Positions 33,752-44,462 of a stretch of DNA of 64,000 nucleotides are shown here, piece after piece. The stretch is taken from assembly GCA_034401795.1 (NCBI GenBank), contig CM067359.1, forward strand, positions 142,043,136 through 142,107,135. Reading direction: 5' to 3'. Position numbers and translations under genes: made by a program. Source of the DNA: Chaetoderma sp. LZ-2023a (lineage: Eukaryota; Mollusca; Caudofoveata; Chaetodermatida; Chaetodermatidae). Numbering within the stretch: the first letter of the stretch is position 1; every line of letters begins with the position of its first letter. The notes below the pieces were generated by a model. That model was not told the origin of the DNA, made no database searches, and saw only the letters and a list, made by a program, of their open reading frames with translations.

Positions 33752-34968
33752 TTACAATGCCATAGTTTGGAGATTGTGAATACAGTCAACCTGAGTGTCT
33801 ATGTTTCTGACATGTTGGTGATTTGAATCTGATACGCGTGGCTGGTTATCTGTGGATGATACTTGCGCTGTGGTGAAGGTGACGTTTTTATGGCCGCCAG
33901 GTGCGGGAATGGGGGGAGGGGGGAGTGGCGGCGTGATTGTCAACTTTATCGAACCTTGAGGGTATTTCACTCTGTAATGGCCAAGCCCGTGGGCGGAACA
34001 GAGTTACTTTAAAGCGCAGATGACCTGTCGGATGCTGTTGTAACTTTGATCAATCCATTATCGAATTCAACTTTTCGGTAGCAAAATCCTACTCGTGACT
34101 GATGACAATGCGGGCATCTTGCTCTCTTAATAATATTGACTGTTATTACGTGTAGATGAAGTATGTAGATTTTGTCGTTGGGGAAAAGGGAGGGGGAGGA
34201 ATGTTGGACAAACGTTCCTCCCATGGTGCATACTGTAGATGGCTGTAGTGCATTCCTTATAGCCATATGATCAGTTCTCCCGTAACTGGATAAGAAGGTG
34301 TGTGGGAAATTTGTTGGCTGTTGTTTGTTGATGATAATGTTGCTGTCGGGATGTCCAGGCTGCTGTATGATGCCAATGTTATAAGCGAAGTGGGCGCATT
34401 CCAGTTTTTCCACCCTGGTGAATGCCAAGTCTGTTGTTATTGCAGGAGGTGTGGGTTTGCGGAAGATATTATTTCTCCCGCAGCTTTTGCGGGTGGAACT
34501 GTTGCAGGATATTTGTGTCTCTACCAGGAATTAATTAATACCAGTAGTTGCTGCTAAATGATGTTGTTGCCGATGTTGAATGGCTCTGTTATGCTGAGTA
34601 TAACCGAGTAGGTATGTGATGTACGCGCAATGACGAATTGACATATCCAGCTTTGAGGGCAGGTGTCCTTTGTATGTGATGACGTTCTGTCTGTGTTATG
34701 ATGTCCTGACTGCTCACGGGGGAGTATGGTAGGCCGAATGGAAGGGTGGTCTTTGGATAGAGGGATGTGGTCATCTCCCATTACACAACGGTTGGTGTCC
34801 TGTCATAATCTTCAGAAACCGGAAGCCGAAAGTCTGCTGAACAGGCTGCTTCCCTGCCCACAGCGGGGGGTAATGTTGGTCGGTGCGGTGCGGGATGCCA
34901 CCCCAGACGACGAGTGGAGTGTGAAATGGACTGGGCCGGTGATGTCCGAACTTGGTGTATAGATGAGG
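33752..34968 (-). other. Inner element internal region, unassigned
   Basis: Several short minus frames: one Pro-rich (TPPLPPPPIPAPGG), one with CPHCH. No capsid domain as in the outer element was recognised here. A weak palindrome lies at 33434-33534 just downstream. It probably derives from gag but is decayed or rearranged. Confidence 0.35.
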
Positions 34969-35012
34969 GACGCCAGTTGGATTTGGGGTGGTGGTGCGAT
35001 TATGGTTAAGGG

Positions 35013-35400
35013 TTAAGGGTTTTGCTTGGATGGGAAATGCCGCGGTGTTCCCCCTGAGTATAGCGTTGCGCTAGAAGGGGGTGGTGCAGGAGGTTGTCTG
35101 TAATATGGATTGTCACCTGGCCATATGGTCTCCATAGATGACACGGGTGAATGATAGTAGTCTGAAGGATTATTTATATGCCCGTAATCGGGTCTTTGTC
35201 GTGACCATTCACGATTCGGCCCTGATGGTGTTGGCCTGTCGCGGACGTCCGATACAGTTCTAAACTCTGTTCCCGCCTGTGAGGCCTCCCAAAAGGTGCC
35301 GTCACTGACAGGCGAAAACAGGTTATATTGGTTTGTTGTTGATTCCGCTGGAGAATTTCTGGCATAGTCTGTGAGCATGTGAGCTGTGAATCCATCGTAT
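35013..35400 (-). pseudogene. Inner element: Pro-rich gag-type N-terminus
   Basis: About 125 codons containing SPVSDGTFWEASQAG and RQPPAPPPSSATLYSG. It parallels the outer element's frame at 40640-41150 (HVLTDYSRE against HMLTDYARN, a Pro-rich tail with MGPQPPPSYN). It lies about 110 bp downstream of the primer-binding site, where gag starts in LTR elements. No catalytic domain. Confidence 0.55.
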
Positions 35401-35511
35401 GACGCTACCTCTTGATCGAGGGAGTCGTCGCTAAATGAAGATGGTATAGAACTGAGCTCACTATATGGGGTGGGCGTGAGTTCACTATGTGTTAATAATG
35501 ATGTTCTTCGA

Positions 35512-35529
35512 TCCCCGCATCGTGCGCCA
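35512..35529 (-). promoter_or_regulatory. Primer-binding site of the inner element
   Basis: The minus strand reads TGGCGCACGATGCGGGGA, two bases after the LTR end CTACA. TGG pairs with the CCA end of a tRNA primer. The tRNA species was not identified. Confidence 0.6.
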
Positions 35530-35531
35530 CT

Positions 35532-37333
35532 TGTAGCTCGCGGGCTTAGTGTCGGGCCATTCCAGTGTATGATGTCGACTCGCAGTGCCGCAGGTGCATG
35601 ACGAATGATGACGCTGGTTAGCTTCCAGTCTCGGGGTGACAGATCCTGTACGATACTGCCCTACGGGTAACAAAGACCGGCTCCTAAGGCCGGTGGAACT
35701 CAATCATTCCGGTGGGGCCATGCGACCATCGTCGCGAACATTAAACACAATGGTCTCATCCCAAGAGTTTGTGTCACCAGTATGTCTGTCCATAGCAATT
35801 TCGTGATCTATGGACTTACAAGATTTGATTTGGTGACCTAATTAAACTAAGTCTATACAATAATTTTACCTAAACAGACTGTCGAGTATGCTAGATAAAA
35901 ATGACGGGCATACGAAAATACAAGACATAGAGACAGCCGGATGAACTTTTAAACATGGGGCACCCGGAGATACCACAAATACTCGTAGGTCCGCAGAGGT
36001 ATCCCAGCAAGGGAGGCTCCCGTACATAAGACTTAGCTATTTAACTTAATATAAGCTATTATACCTCTAAGCTGAAAGGAAAGAAAATTATCTCTGTGGT
36101 GACGAAAAATCATGTGCCTCACACGGGCACTACTCCTAGTGCTAGTTTGGTTGAGGAGTATTATCCTCACGTGGACCGTCGTCGCTGAATCCTTGCAAGT
36201 GCCTCGCACGGGCCTCTGTTACGGGAAGGTATCGCCACTGCTTAAAGCGGGAGAAGAGTAGTAGGAAAAAACGGGCCCACTCTAATATTTAACCAAAATA
36301 CTGAAAAGAAAAGACCATACCTAATGAGATTATGACCATAGGGTTGTGTGCTGTTTTACGTGAAGACGGGATGAACGATTCCCGAAGGATTCCCATGTCA
36401 CCATTTTATGTAATTCTCAGTATGCTGAATTAGTAGTTGCCGCTTTATTTATGCGGGCCTTCTTCTATGCTTATCTATCATTTAGTTTTTAGCAACAAGA
36501 ACTATTTAGGCCGCAAATGGCGGGTGTCTACCTAGCTGTTAGATATGGCTGTCATTGAGAACGGATGCCCTAAGACATCAATACTGAAGACAGCAGTCAT
36601 ACATGTTACCCAGTAAGATGTCCGAACTGGATAAGAATCCGGACATCCTGCTCCATAACCACACAAAACGTCACAAGACACTGGTTGCTTTTCTCAAAAG
36701 CATTTTAGGCAACTGATCTATCGTTATGGTGGGGGTAAGAGAGACGAATACCTACCGTAAATGTCCTTCCTGTGAGGGCGTGGCAGATCTAAATATCATG
36801 CCCAGACAGGAATTCGGAAAGGATGCGCATCTCGCCCATCACCAGGTCCTATGGAACTAACCGTTTAACCTGTCATTAGGTTTAAATACAAGTTTCCCAG
36901 CTTTGCACTGCGGTGCGGGAGGATTGTTCAGCAAATAAAAGAAAATAATAATTAAGATATGTTTGCGCAGTGCTTTCCTACATTGGCAAAAGTGCTAACT
37001 ACTAAGTAGTCGAATTCTGGTCTTGAGTTATGCCAGATTCGGCGGGAACAAGTAATTAAAAAGGATTACATAGTACCATTTCGGTACACTAAAAGCGTCA
37101 TCCCATCTTGGTCGTAAACTACGTGCTCTGTCAAAAAAATAGCATCTAAGCGTGTGCATGTGCACTATGCGCTTTAATGAACTTAGTCGTTTTTATAACG
37201 CGATCTCTCTCATAGGCCCATATACGCTTATGGCTCTACCCAGGTGGCGTGTTCAGGGAACGAATCCAGGATGGGCGGCACGTACCCAGTTAGGCTGGTA
37301 CAGCCAGTACCTGCCTGGTCGATCCGAACTACA
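35532..37333 (-). repeat. 5' LTR of the inner element, internally deleted
   Basis: Starts TGTAGCTCGCGGGC and ends CGAACTACA. Block A is present to about 37010 (CTAACTACTAAGTA). It then jumps to the last 320 bp of block B (GAATTC..., ATTACATAGTACC), so about 1.7 kb present in the full-length LTR is missing. Confidence 0.7.
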
Positions 37334-37337
37334 CTAT

Positions 37338-37571
37338 GCAGCAATTTGCGTAGCTGTGTAGGCTGACCATGGTCAGCATAGGGGCGTGGTTTCAATTTTA
37401 AGAAAAATTATAATAATAAGAAAAAGATTTAAAAAATAAAGAAACATAATAGTTCAATCTTCCGCAAACCCAATCATACATTCGTCTGCATCCACAACAA
37501 TAGTAGCCACAGGTGTTTGCCAAAAAGTTACCCCAGCGTGTTTAGGTGCTACGATCTGAGGAAGCTGGTTG
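37338..37571 (-). other. Outer element internal DNA next to the inner insertion
   Basis: AT-rich, A-tract-bearing DNA between the inner element and the Ser/Thr-rich frame; nothing recognised. Confidence 0.35.
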
Positions 37572-38890
37572 TCACTCATGATCCGCTGTTGCTGATATAA
37601 TGTTGCTTATAATAATGTTCTCTGCACTAGTGTCTGAAGAAGTTCCGGATAAATTTAACACATGCGGTGCGGCAGTGATGGTGCTGGATGCTCTGACGAT
37701 TGTGGTAGCGATGGTGGTGGTCATCACTTTGGTGGTCGCGATAATGGTTGCGGTATGTGCAGATGGTCGGTTGTGGAAAGCTGTGAGGATGCTACGGGAT
37801 GTGGCTTCTGTTGTTGCGGAAAGTTTACAGATTTTCATGGCCTGGATCAATCTACTTATGGATGTACTAGGTACCCCTCGGGTGTGTTGCTGATGCACGA
37901 GGTGATGCTTCCTCGAGTACGGTCTGTCCGGTGTGGTAGCTTTCCTGATGGCAGGATCTAAAGATGCGGTGGTACTGCGCATGGATGGCGTGGTACTGAT
38001 GCTAGGTGTCATGGTGCTGGTTTCGATGAAGCTGATCTCCTTGGCAATCATTAAACCTGTCGGTGAAACAGAACAGTCTGAAAGATCTTCTTCTTCTTCT
38101 TCTTCTTCTTTTCGTTCGCTGATCATACCGCCAGTCCTGTAAGTGACTATCGACATGATCATAAGCGTTAAGTGCGTGGATCCATGGTTTATTAGAGTGC
38201 ACCGTGTGGCCTGGAACCTCCGTCTTCAGCACTCGAGGTTTCTGTCAGGGTTACCTCACCCTTACCTCCTTTAGTCGCCTCTTACGACATGCAGAGGATA
38301 CGGAAGGTGCATTCTAAGCCCCACCTACAGGGCAAGAAAGATTAGTTAAAGGATCGCTATATAACTGTCATTGGCACTGTTATAACCACTGATATAGGTT
38401 GACCAATCACGGATGCTGATGGTGTTGCAGTGGTGCATGCTGCCGGTGTGGTCACTGTGGGTACTGCCGGTGCAGATACCGTAGTTGATGCTGATTCCGA
38501 AACTGTGGGTGCTGTTATTGAAGGTCCTGCCGGTGCTCTGGTGATGGTTGCTGCAGTGGTGGTGATGACTGACAGTGTTGCTGGTGTGGATACGGAAGCT
38601 GGACATGTCTGTGGTACGTCAGATTGACGTCTCTTCATCCACTTTGTCTTAGCCATTTTTCCGGTCAGAATTTTTACTAAAGGTAACCGAGCTTCTAATA
38701 GCAGACCAAGAACTTCTATCGCTTCGTCCGATTTACCAGGTTTTAATTTTACTACTAATACACGATGTTTATGAGAGTGAGTCACACCGTACCGAGTGGC
38801 TGAGTACAGGTATCTGCAGTCCATGCAATAGGCTCTCTGTAATAAGTGATCTCGGTTAACGTGGAGTTTCAGATCCGAGTTCCTGGAAAA
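37572..38890 (-). pseudogene. Outer element: C2H2-finger / Ser-Thr-rich ORF, interrupted by a SINE
   Basis: The N-terminal finger (38890-38790) reads C...C...SDLKLHVNRDH with a stop inside the linker, then CMDCRYLYSATRYGVTHSHK, a basic region (KMAKTKWMKRR) and a long Ser/Thr/Ala/Pro-rich tail. The tail is interrupted at 38087-38335 by a SINE and resumes (LSDCSVSPTGLMIAKEISF) down to 37572. The counterpart in the inner element is at 31931-32466. The conserved CxxC, finger and TRYGV segments in two diverged elements suggest it was under selection once. The function is unknown. Confidence 0.6.
38087..38335 (-). mobile_element. SINE copy 1
   Basis: Minus orientation, 249 bp, starting near GCCCTGTAGGTGGGGCTTAG and ending GCGAACGAAAAGAAGAAGAA plus more GAA triplets. 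A 7-bp flank GAAAGAT (38080-38086 and 38336-38342) fits a target duplication. The inverted partner is at 39051-39283. The tail shared with LINE D suggests that LINE mobilised it. Its 5' origin was not identified with confidence. Confidence 0.78.
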
Positions 38891-39050
38891 TTCTCACTTA
38901 CACGGCTGTCCGTTGTATAGTTTTAACGTACACAGCTACCTCTTGGCCGTGTTTATCGGAGCTTGATCTTCCTTTCTAACTCGCCCTAACTCTTCATAGC
39001 TTTCCTGAGCCAATATATTTAATGAATTAATAATAATAAGTGAAAAACAG

Positions 39051-39283
39051 TTTTGCCCTGTAGGTGGGGTTTAGAATACACCTTCCGTATTCTCTGCGTG
39101 TCGTACGAGGCGACTAAAGGAGGTAAGGGTGAGGTAACCCTGACAGAAACCTCGAGTGCTGAAGACGGAGGTTCCAGGCCGCACGGCGCACTCTAATAGA
39201 CCATGGATCCACGCACTTAACGCTTATGATCATGTCGATAGTCACTTACAGGACTGGCGGTATGATCAGTGAACGAAAAGAAG
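39051..39283 (+). mobile_element. SINE copy 2
   Basis: Plus orientation, 233 bp, flanked by a perfect 13-bp duplication AAGTGAAAAACAG (39038-39050 and 39284-39296). The body is nearly the reverse complement of 38087-38335. The paralogous spot in the inner element (32560-32585, ATAAAAAACAGCAGAATTTG) is empty, confirming the insertion limits. Confidence 0.88.
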
Positions 39284-39828
39284 AAGTGAAAAACAGCAGA
39301 ATTTGGTTGGCGACACAAAAGTGGCCTAATGCCAGATCTTCCCTGGTGTCGAGTTTGGAGCGAAGATGAAATTTCAGTGCGTACTTTCCTCCTTTTATAG
39401 TTTTTGATGACGTCACAGGAGGGCGGATGATCACGCCCAAAGTTCTTAGTTGATTCTGTCATCACATGTGTACGGTTTTTCAGAACTTCAATTTTCTTGT
39501 AGTCCAATTGTATATTTTCTTCATAGGAGGAAGGTAAATATAAATGTAGGAATGAAGGACAGCCGCTTTCATCTCCATTCCATGGGAAATCAGGTCTCTG
39601 ATCAACATTGAAATCCAGAACTACTTATTCCTGTGGACGCTCACCTTTCAATTAATGTGAAGCGGTTTTCAAGTTGGATACTTATAAACTCGCCTGTTCA
39701 AATTTCAGGCTGGAACGCCCTATGGGGTATGATTAGTTTGACCCCGACTCATCACCTCTCGCCTCCTCAATCACATCGTGGGAGCCACATGGGAGGGTGC
39801 TTCTCTTGTTCATAGCCTTTGATCTAAT

Positions 39829-40391
39829 TTACCGGAAAATAGTACTGATGATCACGTGATTCCTGTTTTTGCGGTTGGCTTTCTCCTGCTCTAGGAAATC
39901 TTCTATTCTGACTGCCGTTGCAGTCAGGGACTGAAGATTGTTATGTTCTAAAAGAAATAACTTTTCTTTAAGAGCAGGCTCACTGGTTAATGAATTGATT
40001 AAGGTGTCGATATGAAGGTGCATGACTCACTCGTGAATTGTGCTGGGGTACGTGTGTGTGATGAGTCGCCAGATGCGATTGGCCAATTCTGGTAGGGTTT
40101 CCTCGACGCGTCTCCATAGGTTTTTTAGTTGAAGACGACTTGTTTCACCAAGGGCCATGTCCCCGAATCTTTCCAACAACACGCTTTCCAGCTCCATGTA
40201 GGTTGGTGTATTATCCGACCACAAATATGCCAGGACCTGAATGGCCTTCCCTGACAGTTTTGGTGGCCAGATACTCTCCCAATTGTTGATCTGTCCACCG
40301 GATGGTATGGCTAATGATTTCAAATTGACATTTGTAATTAGCCCAGTCACTCTCCATAGTGTTATTCTGGAGGGAGAATGACTCAGCCATG
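39829..40391 (-). pseudogene. Outer element: gag capsid region
   Basis: Starts at an ATG at 40391 (MAESFSLQNNT), runs through W..Y...FE and, after a frameshift near 40290, LSGKAIQVLAYLWSDNT, LLERFGD and ETLPELANRIWRLITHTYP, then a C-terminal frame to 39829. This is the Ty3/gypsy-type retrotransposon gag signature (GxAxxhLxxL, FG, LPELAxxIxxLxxxAYP). Such proteins form the particle around the element RNA in the cytoplasm. No zinc knuckle was seen. Stops and frameshifts make it inactive. Confidence 0.72.
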
Positions 40392-40639
40392 ACTATGATA
40401 TGGAGTTGCCGGCACGAATCCTGGTGGTGGTGCCGGGGAGAGTGGTGTAAACGCAGATGCTGGTCTGCGTGTTGGTGGTGCTGACGGTGGTAAATCTCGT
40501 CCATGTCGATATTCCTGGTACTGCGTCCATAACGGTGATTCCCGCTGATGGTGCGAAATAGATGCGCTGGTTCCGCTGAATGCCGAATTGGTGTTAGTTG
40601 ATAAACCAGTGGAGGCATGTTGTGTATATAATGCGGAAG

Positions 40640-41150
40640 TTATACCAGGTGCTGTGTCGGGCGTTGCTCATACAGAGGTCTGGGAGATTGACGAGGGTGG
40701 TGCGTGCTGCATGAGTGGGTGTATCTTCTGTTGTAGGATGGTGGTGGTTGCGGTCCCATATCCCAATGCTCATATTGTGGTACCGAAGGGTAGTATGATG
40801 AAGCTCTGATTGGTGGTGATACGGGACATGGTGCATATAGGGCAGGCCACGAGTCACCTTCCAATGAACGCATTGGGTGTGAAGGTATATGATGCCCTCT
40901 TAGGGGTCTTTCTCGTGGACGACCGTGATCCAGCTGAGATGGAAGTTGCCTATCATGGATGCCCGACAATGTAATCTAATGGGTACCCACCTGCGAGGCA
41001 TCGTGCAATGTCCCCTCGCTGATCGGTGAGTATCTGTGTTGATATAGTGCCGGGAATTCCGCACCAGGGAACTCTCGGCTGTAGTCGGTAAGGACATGTG
41101 CGGCTGTCCTATCATAAGATGCTACCTCCACATCTAGGGAGTTTTGATCA
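40640..41150 (-). pseudogene. Outer element: Pro-rich gag-type N-terminus
   Basis: Frames containing HVLTDYSRE, RPRERPLRGHHIPSHPMRS and MGPQPPPSYNRRYTH, between the primer-binding site and the capsid region. Similar in order and composition to the inner element at 35013-35400. At least one stop or frameshift near 40980. Confidence 0.5.
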
Positions 41151-41219
41151 TCTGATGAAGGAGATGGAAATGCATTGGTGTTGAGTGTGGGTGTGGGTTC
41201 GCTTCTCGTTCGACCCCCC

Positions 41220-41237
41220 CCCCCCCATCGGGCACCA
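41220..41237 (-). promoter_or_regulatory. Primer-binding site of the outer element
   Basis: The minus strand reads TGGTGCCCGATGGGGGGG, two bases after the LTR boundary, in the same position as in the inner element. Confidence 0.6.
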
Positions 41238-41239
41238 CT

Positions 41240-42832
41240 TATTTATATAAAATAAACAAAACAAGTAACTAGGATGGCTGTTGCCATATACATAACTAAC
41301 TATCACAGAATTGACAATAATTAACATCACCTGTCGCTCTCCAAGTGTGATGCCAGCGATCGAAAAGAAGAAGAAGAAAGAAGAAGAAGAACGTCACCCG
41401 TCCTTGCAGTGCTTGTTAGTTATCAACACAAAACAAGGATAATATATGCAATGAAAAGATAAACTATAAAATGTGGTCTCAGATGACCGGCCGGTACTTA
41501 TTAGTCATCAGTACCTATGATTGTAAAAATACAATAATATGAAAATACAGTTAGATGAGTACCTATTAGTCATCGGTACGGAAAAAGTTCATAGATCACA
41601 GTAAATGATACATTCCGGATGAGGAACATGAAATGGCTTGATTCTGTAGCTGCTGGGCTGATCTCCGAAGATGAACTGTTGGTGCAGCTCACTCTCAAGG
41701 ACGGTGAAGAAGAACAATTGCAGTTGAAGATGTCTACTAGATAGTCATGTTAATTTAAACAGTATAGCAACAAAGGTTCCATACTGTAACGGAAGTTGAA
41801 AGATTCCCTGCAGTAATGAAGGGCTCTGTAGAATGTTACATAATGATGATGCATGTGCATCTTCCATTTACACAGTACATGATGCGCCACATAGCTCGTG
41901 TGGCAAACCAGGCAAAGTCCCACTAGACTGTGGTCTAAAAGTTAAATGGCATACACGATATATTGCACGGAGTTTGATTACCTCATTTCAGCATGATTCG
42001 GAAGATCTGACGAGTTGTCCACCAAGAATCACCACTCATTCCACATACTACGAGTTCTGACATCAGGGTCGCAAGGCCCATCCGCAGGAAGGCTCCTCTG
42101 ATGTTGTTGGAAGTGATGGCTTCTTCTTTCCGATTAGTTTATATGCCCCCCAGAAATTGTCATCCTGAGAGTGTTCAAAAGAATAGATGCGGATGGGAAG
42201 GTTGCGGGCCAGAGATATCCAGATCCCTAAGCCAGCCATCCCTGCTGCGGTTACGATGAAAACAGATTCAGCAGGCAGGTATCGGCGTCCTACAACTCTC
42301 CGGCCACATAACCTTCCACCTTCTTTCTTGACGAAGTGTGGGTCTCGATTCTCAGGTCTTCGCTCCTTTTATGCCCTTCATCACGTCGTAGCTGGAACAC
42401 TCAGCCAATCAACGACCTGTAGCCAATCAGCGTTCAAGCTGGAAGGGCAAGGACATTGTCACGTGATAAACATCCTCCCCATTCAATTAGTATATAGACA
42501 CGCTTATGAGATTTTCAATATTTTGAGGTTAATTTAAGCAGAAAAATAAGGATAACTCGACCATTTCTGGACTGATTTTAAAATGGTTTACAGTTTTGAA
42601 TTCCTCGTTTCATTCCGGTCCTGATAGGCACCAAGAACGGTGAGGATAATATAATTTAAAGGGAGTACATGCACCAACTAGGTACATTTTAGTATGCATT
42701 CTTGCTCAACGCTGACACATGTTGTCAAGGAAGCTCTGACACGCGCTCTTGCGTGCTACACGATCTTACGAACTTAGTTATTTATAGAAACCTCTCTTAT
42801 ATAGCGTATGCATCTGGCCGATCCACGCTACA
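41240..42832 (-). repeat. 5' LTR of the outer element, block B only
   Basis: Begins TATTTATATAAAATAAACAA next to the primer-binding site and ends CCACGCTACA. It matches 25630-27171 closely (GTACCTATTAGTCATCGGTA, TCTCTCTTATATAG) but lacks block A entirely. A 56-bp LINE tail is inserted at 41336-41391. Confidence 0.72.
41336..41391 (+). mobile_element. Very short 5'-truncated LINE D tail
   Basis: About 56 bp reading GCTCTCCAAGTGTGATGCCA, GCGATCGAAAAGAAG and GAA triplets, the same as the end of LINE D (52663-52710). It is flanked by CATCACCTGTC and CGTCACCCGTC, an 11-bp duplication with two mismatches. Block B in the other LTR lacks it. Confidence 0.7.
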
Positions 42833-43140
42833 CTACTCTTAGCTTGTATGGGTGGCCTCGTGTTACATTTGTGTACGGTTCTTGAAAAAGTATGTACTAT
42901 TAATGTTGTTTTTGTGTTTAATTACCCTGAAGACGTCAATTAGGTTCCCATGCAACATGCAGTATTTTAATGACATTAGGTTTAGTGATCTTAATCTCAT
43001 TTGGTAGCTTTGATTTCTTAGTTTTGGTATAAGTTTTGTAGCCCTTCACTGTATATTTTCCAGAGTTATGGAGTATCTTTCCTATCTTATGGCCATTCCT
43101 AGGAGCAAACGGTCATACCACTAAAGTATCAGTACATTGT
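42833..43140 (-). pseudogene. LINE split by the outer LTR element: upstream half
   Basis: The minus strand reads ENIQ, stop, RATKLIPKLRN, then RLRSLNLMSLKY, LIDVFRVIKHKNNIN and RGHPYKLRV at the junction. Removing the LTR element and one CTAC copy joins this directly to DQCNKIIRRNF at 23660, the usual order in CR1/L2-type reverse transcriptases. Several stops and frameshifts. Confidence 0.72.
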
Positions 43141-43157
43141 TTAGCATGTACTTCCAA

Positions 43158-43378
43158 GTCTTATCCACAGTCTCGATGCAATAGGTATAACTATAAAAGA
43201 TCTAGAGCATGCAGATAAATTCTGCAAACAACTCCTACGTCAACTCCAACACTTGCCAAAAAGAGTCGCAGATGCTGCCATCTACCTTTTATTAGGTGAA
43301 ATTCCACTCCAAGCTGAGCTACATAAAAGAATCTTAACAGTCTTTCGCAATTTCTTCAGGGCAGACATGCCTACCCAG
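43158..43378 (+). pseudogene. LINE F, piece 1
   Basis: Reads ILHSLDAIGITIKDLEHADK, then LRQLQHLPKRVADAAIYLLL, GEIPLQAELHKR and FRNFF. This resembles the RT-linked C-terminal region of a LINE family seen in molluscs and cnidarians (LPxRxAxxAxYLLLGxxPxEAExHxR). It continues at 44463 after an insertion. Named by recognition of the pattern, not by a search. Confidence 0.6.
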
Positions 43379-43566
43379 TATGAACTCAATCAGCAGTTTC
43401 CAATGGGAAAACCATGATTTTCAGTAATTTCACCATGTCAATCAGTAATGGGTTTTCAGCAGTTTTCAGAATCTTTCAGCAATTCAGTAATCATATAAAG
43501 CAACTATAAAAGCATGAAAACGTAAGAATTAACGAAAATTAAGCTCTTTAATTGTCACGTATACAT

Positions 43567-43612
<46 letters not shown>

Positions 43613-44462
43613 ACACAAGAACATTTTTAAGACCTGGAGTTGTTCTTTGAAAATTTAAAACCATTAAATTTTCAAAAAATCTTGCTCTTCTTAGGAATAC
43701 TATTTTTAAAATTTTGTCACTGGAATGACTGGCTAAGCTTACGGGATTGAACCGCTCACCACCCACCCCAATTCACCCCTATCCACAAACAAAGAGAAAA
43801 AATTGGAATATCTTGCTTGGTTGAGCACCCAATTTAACCCTCGAATTTGGATATCATTACTTTACCACATACCAGTGCAGATTATTTCCATTTCCCCATT
43901 GTTGCAACATTCAGGGAATTCCTAACCCTTTTTCATGACAGCTGTCTAAATTCAACTGATTCAATGTTTGAAACTCATGAAAACAATAGATTTTTACAAT
44001 ATCTTTTACAAATATTACTCAATTCTGATAGGCTTCTGGTATGTATCTCAGATGTAGGTAAGGTTATCTATGCAGTTTAGTGATGTCAGTCAAGTGGTAA
44101 CCGTGACTCAATCTAAGCTCGCTAACTAATGTAGAAAGTATCACTACAGTTACAGGATTTTGTGAGACTGGCGAGATTTCATGTTCGTTGACATTTTTTA
44201 GAAATGGCAGGTATTACTCAACGCGATGAATAGCGTCCATTGTTTATCTATCGACGTGTGCAACAAGATCGAGGTGAGACTTGTTTTGCCTTGTCAGCAT
44301 TGTCTATTGCATAGCGGTGACCTTGGAAGGTTGTTTTAGCAAGTTTCTGTAATTCTTAACAGCCGTCCACATTACTGTACTTCAACCATTTTCCCCATCT
44401 GTAGTTTTGAAGAGCCGACGGTAGTAACATATTTTGGATGCTATTTCTGTAAAAACTATGGA
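43379..44462. other. About 1.1 kb insertion inside LINE F
   Basis: Separates two LINE F pieces that belong together. Contains TTTCAGTAAT-type repeats, a (CA)n tract and an arm-like CACTGGAATGACTGGC near 43720. No ORF of note and the limits are approximate. It could be a non-autonomous element. Confidence 0.45.
43568..43610. repeat. (CA)n microsatellite
   Basis: About 43 bp of CA dinucleotides. Confidence 0.97.

Larger units (their letters stand above)
27915..37333 (-). mobile_element. Inner LTR retrotransposon (non-autonomous), nested
   Basis: Flanked by CTAT at 27911-27914 and 37334-37337. On the minus strand: 5' LTR 35532-37333, primer-binding site 35512-35529, a Pro-rich gag-type N-terminus, a C2H2/Ser-Thr-rich ORF, two MITE insertions, then the 3' LTR from 27915 upward. 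No pol domain was found. The first 1.4 kb of its two LTRs is much more alike (for example 28100-28800 against 35720-36420) than either is to the outer element's LTR, so it is the younger insertion, as nesting requires. Confidence 0.78.
23665..42832 (-). mobile_element. Outer LTR retrotransposon (non-autonomous), split by the inner one
   Basis: It is flanked by CTAC at 23661-23664 and 42833-42836, and removing it restores a LINE frame. Its outer edges read TGTAGC (23665) and GCTACA (42827-42832). On the minus strand: 5' LTR 41240-42832, primer-binding site 41220-41237, gag, a C2H2/Ser-Thr-rich ORF, then the inner element, a 0.7 kb tail, polypurine tract 27172-27187 and 3' LTR 23665-27171. No protease, RT, RNase H or integrase was seen, so it would depend on a relative. 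The internal region is about 4.6 kb without insertions. Confidence 0.82.

Noticed and set aside
37380-37450. Similarity with 27713-27790 as evidence for a third LTR element
   Set aside because: The match is A-rich low-complexity sequence only. Two nested elements with their target duplications account for the region.
37990-38162. Protein with a poly-Glu stretch
   Set aside because: The Glu run is the GAA tail of the SINE at 38087-38335; the frame crosses the SINE boundary.
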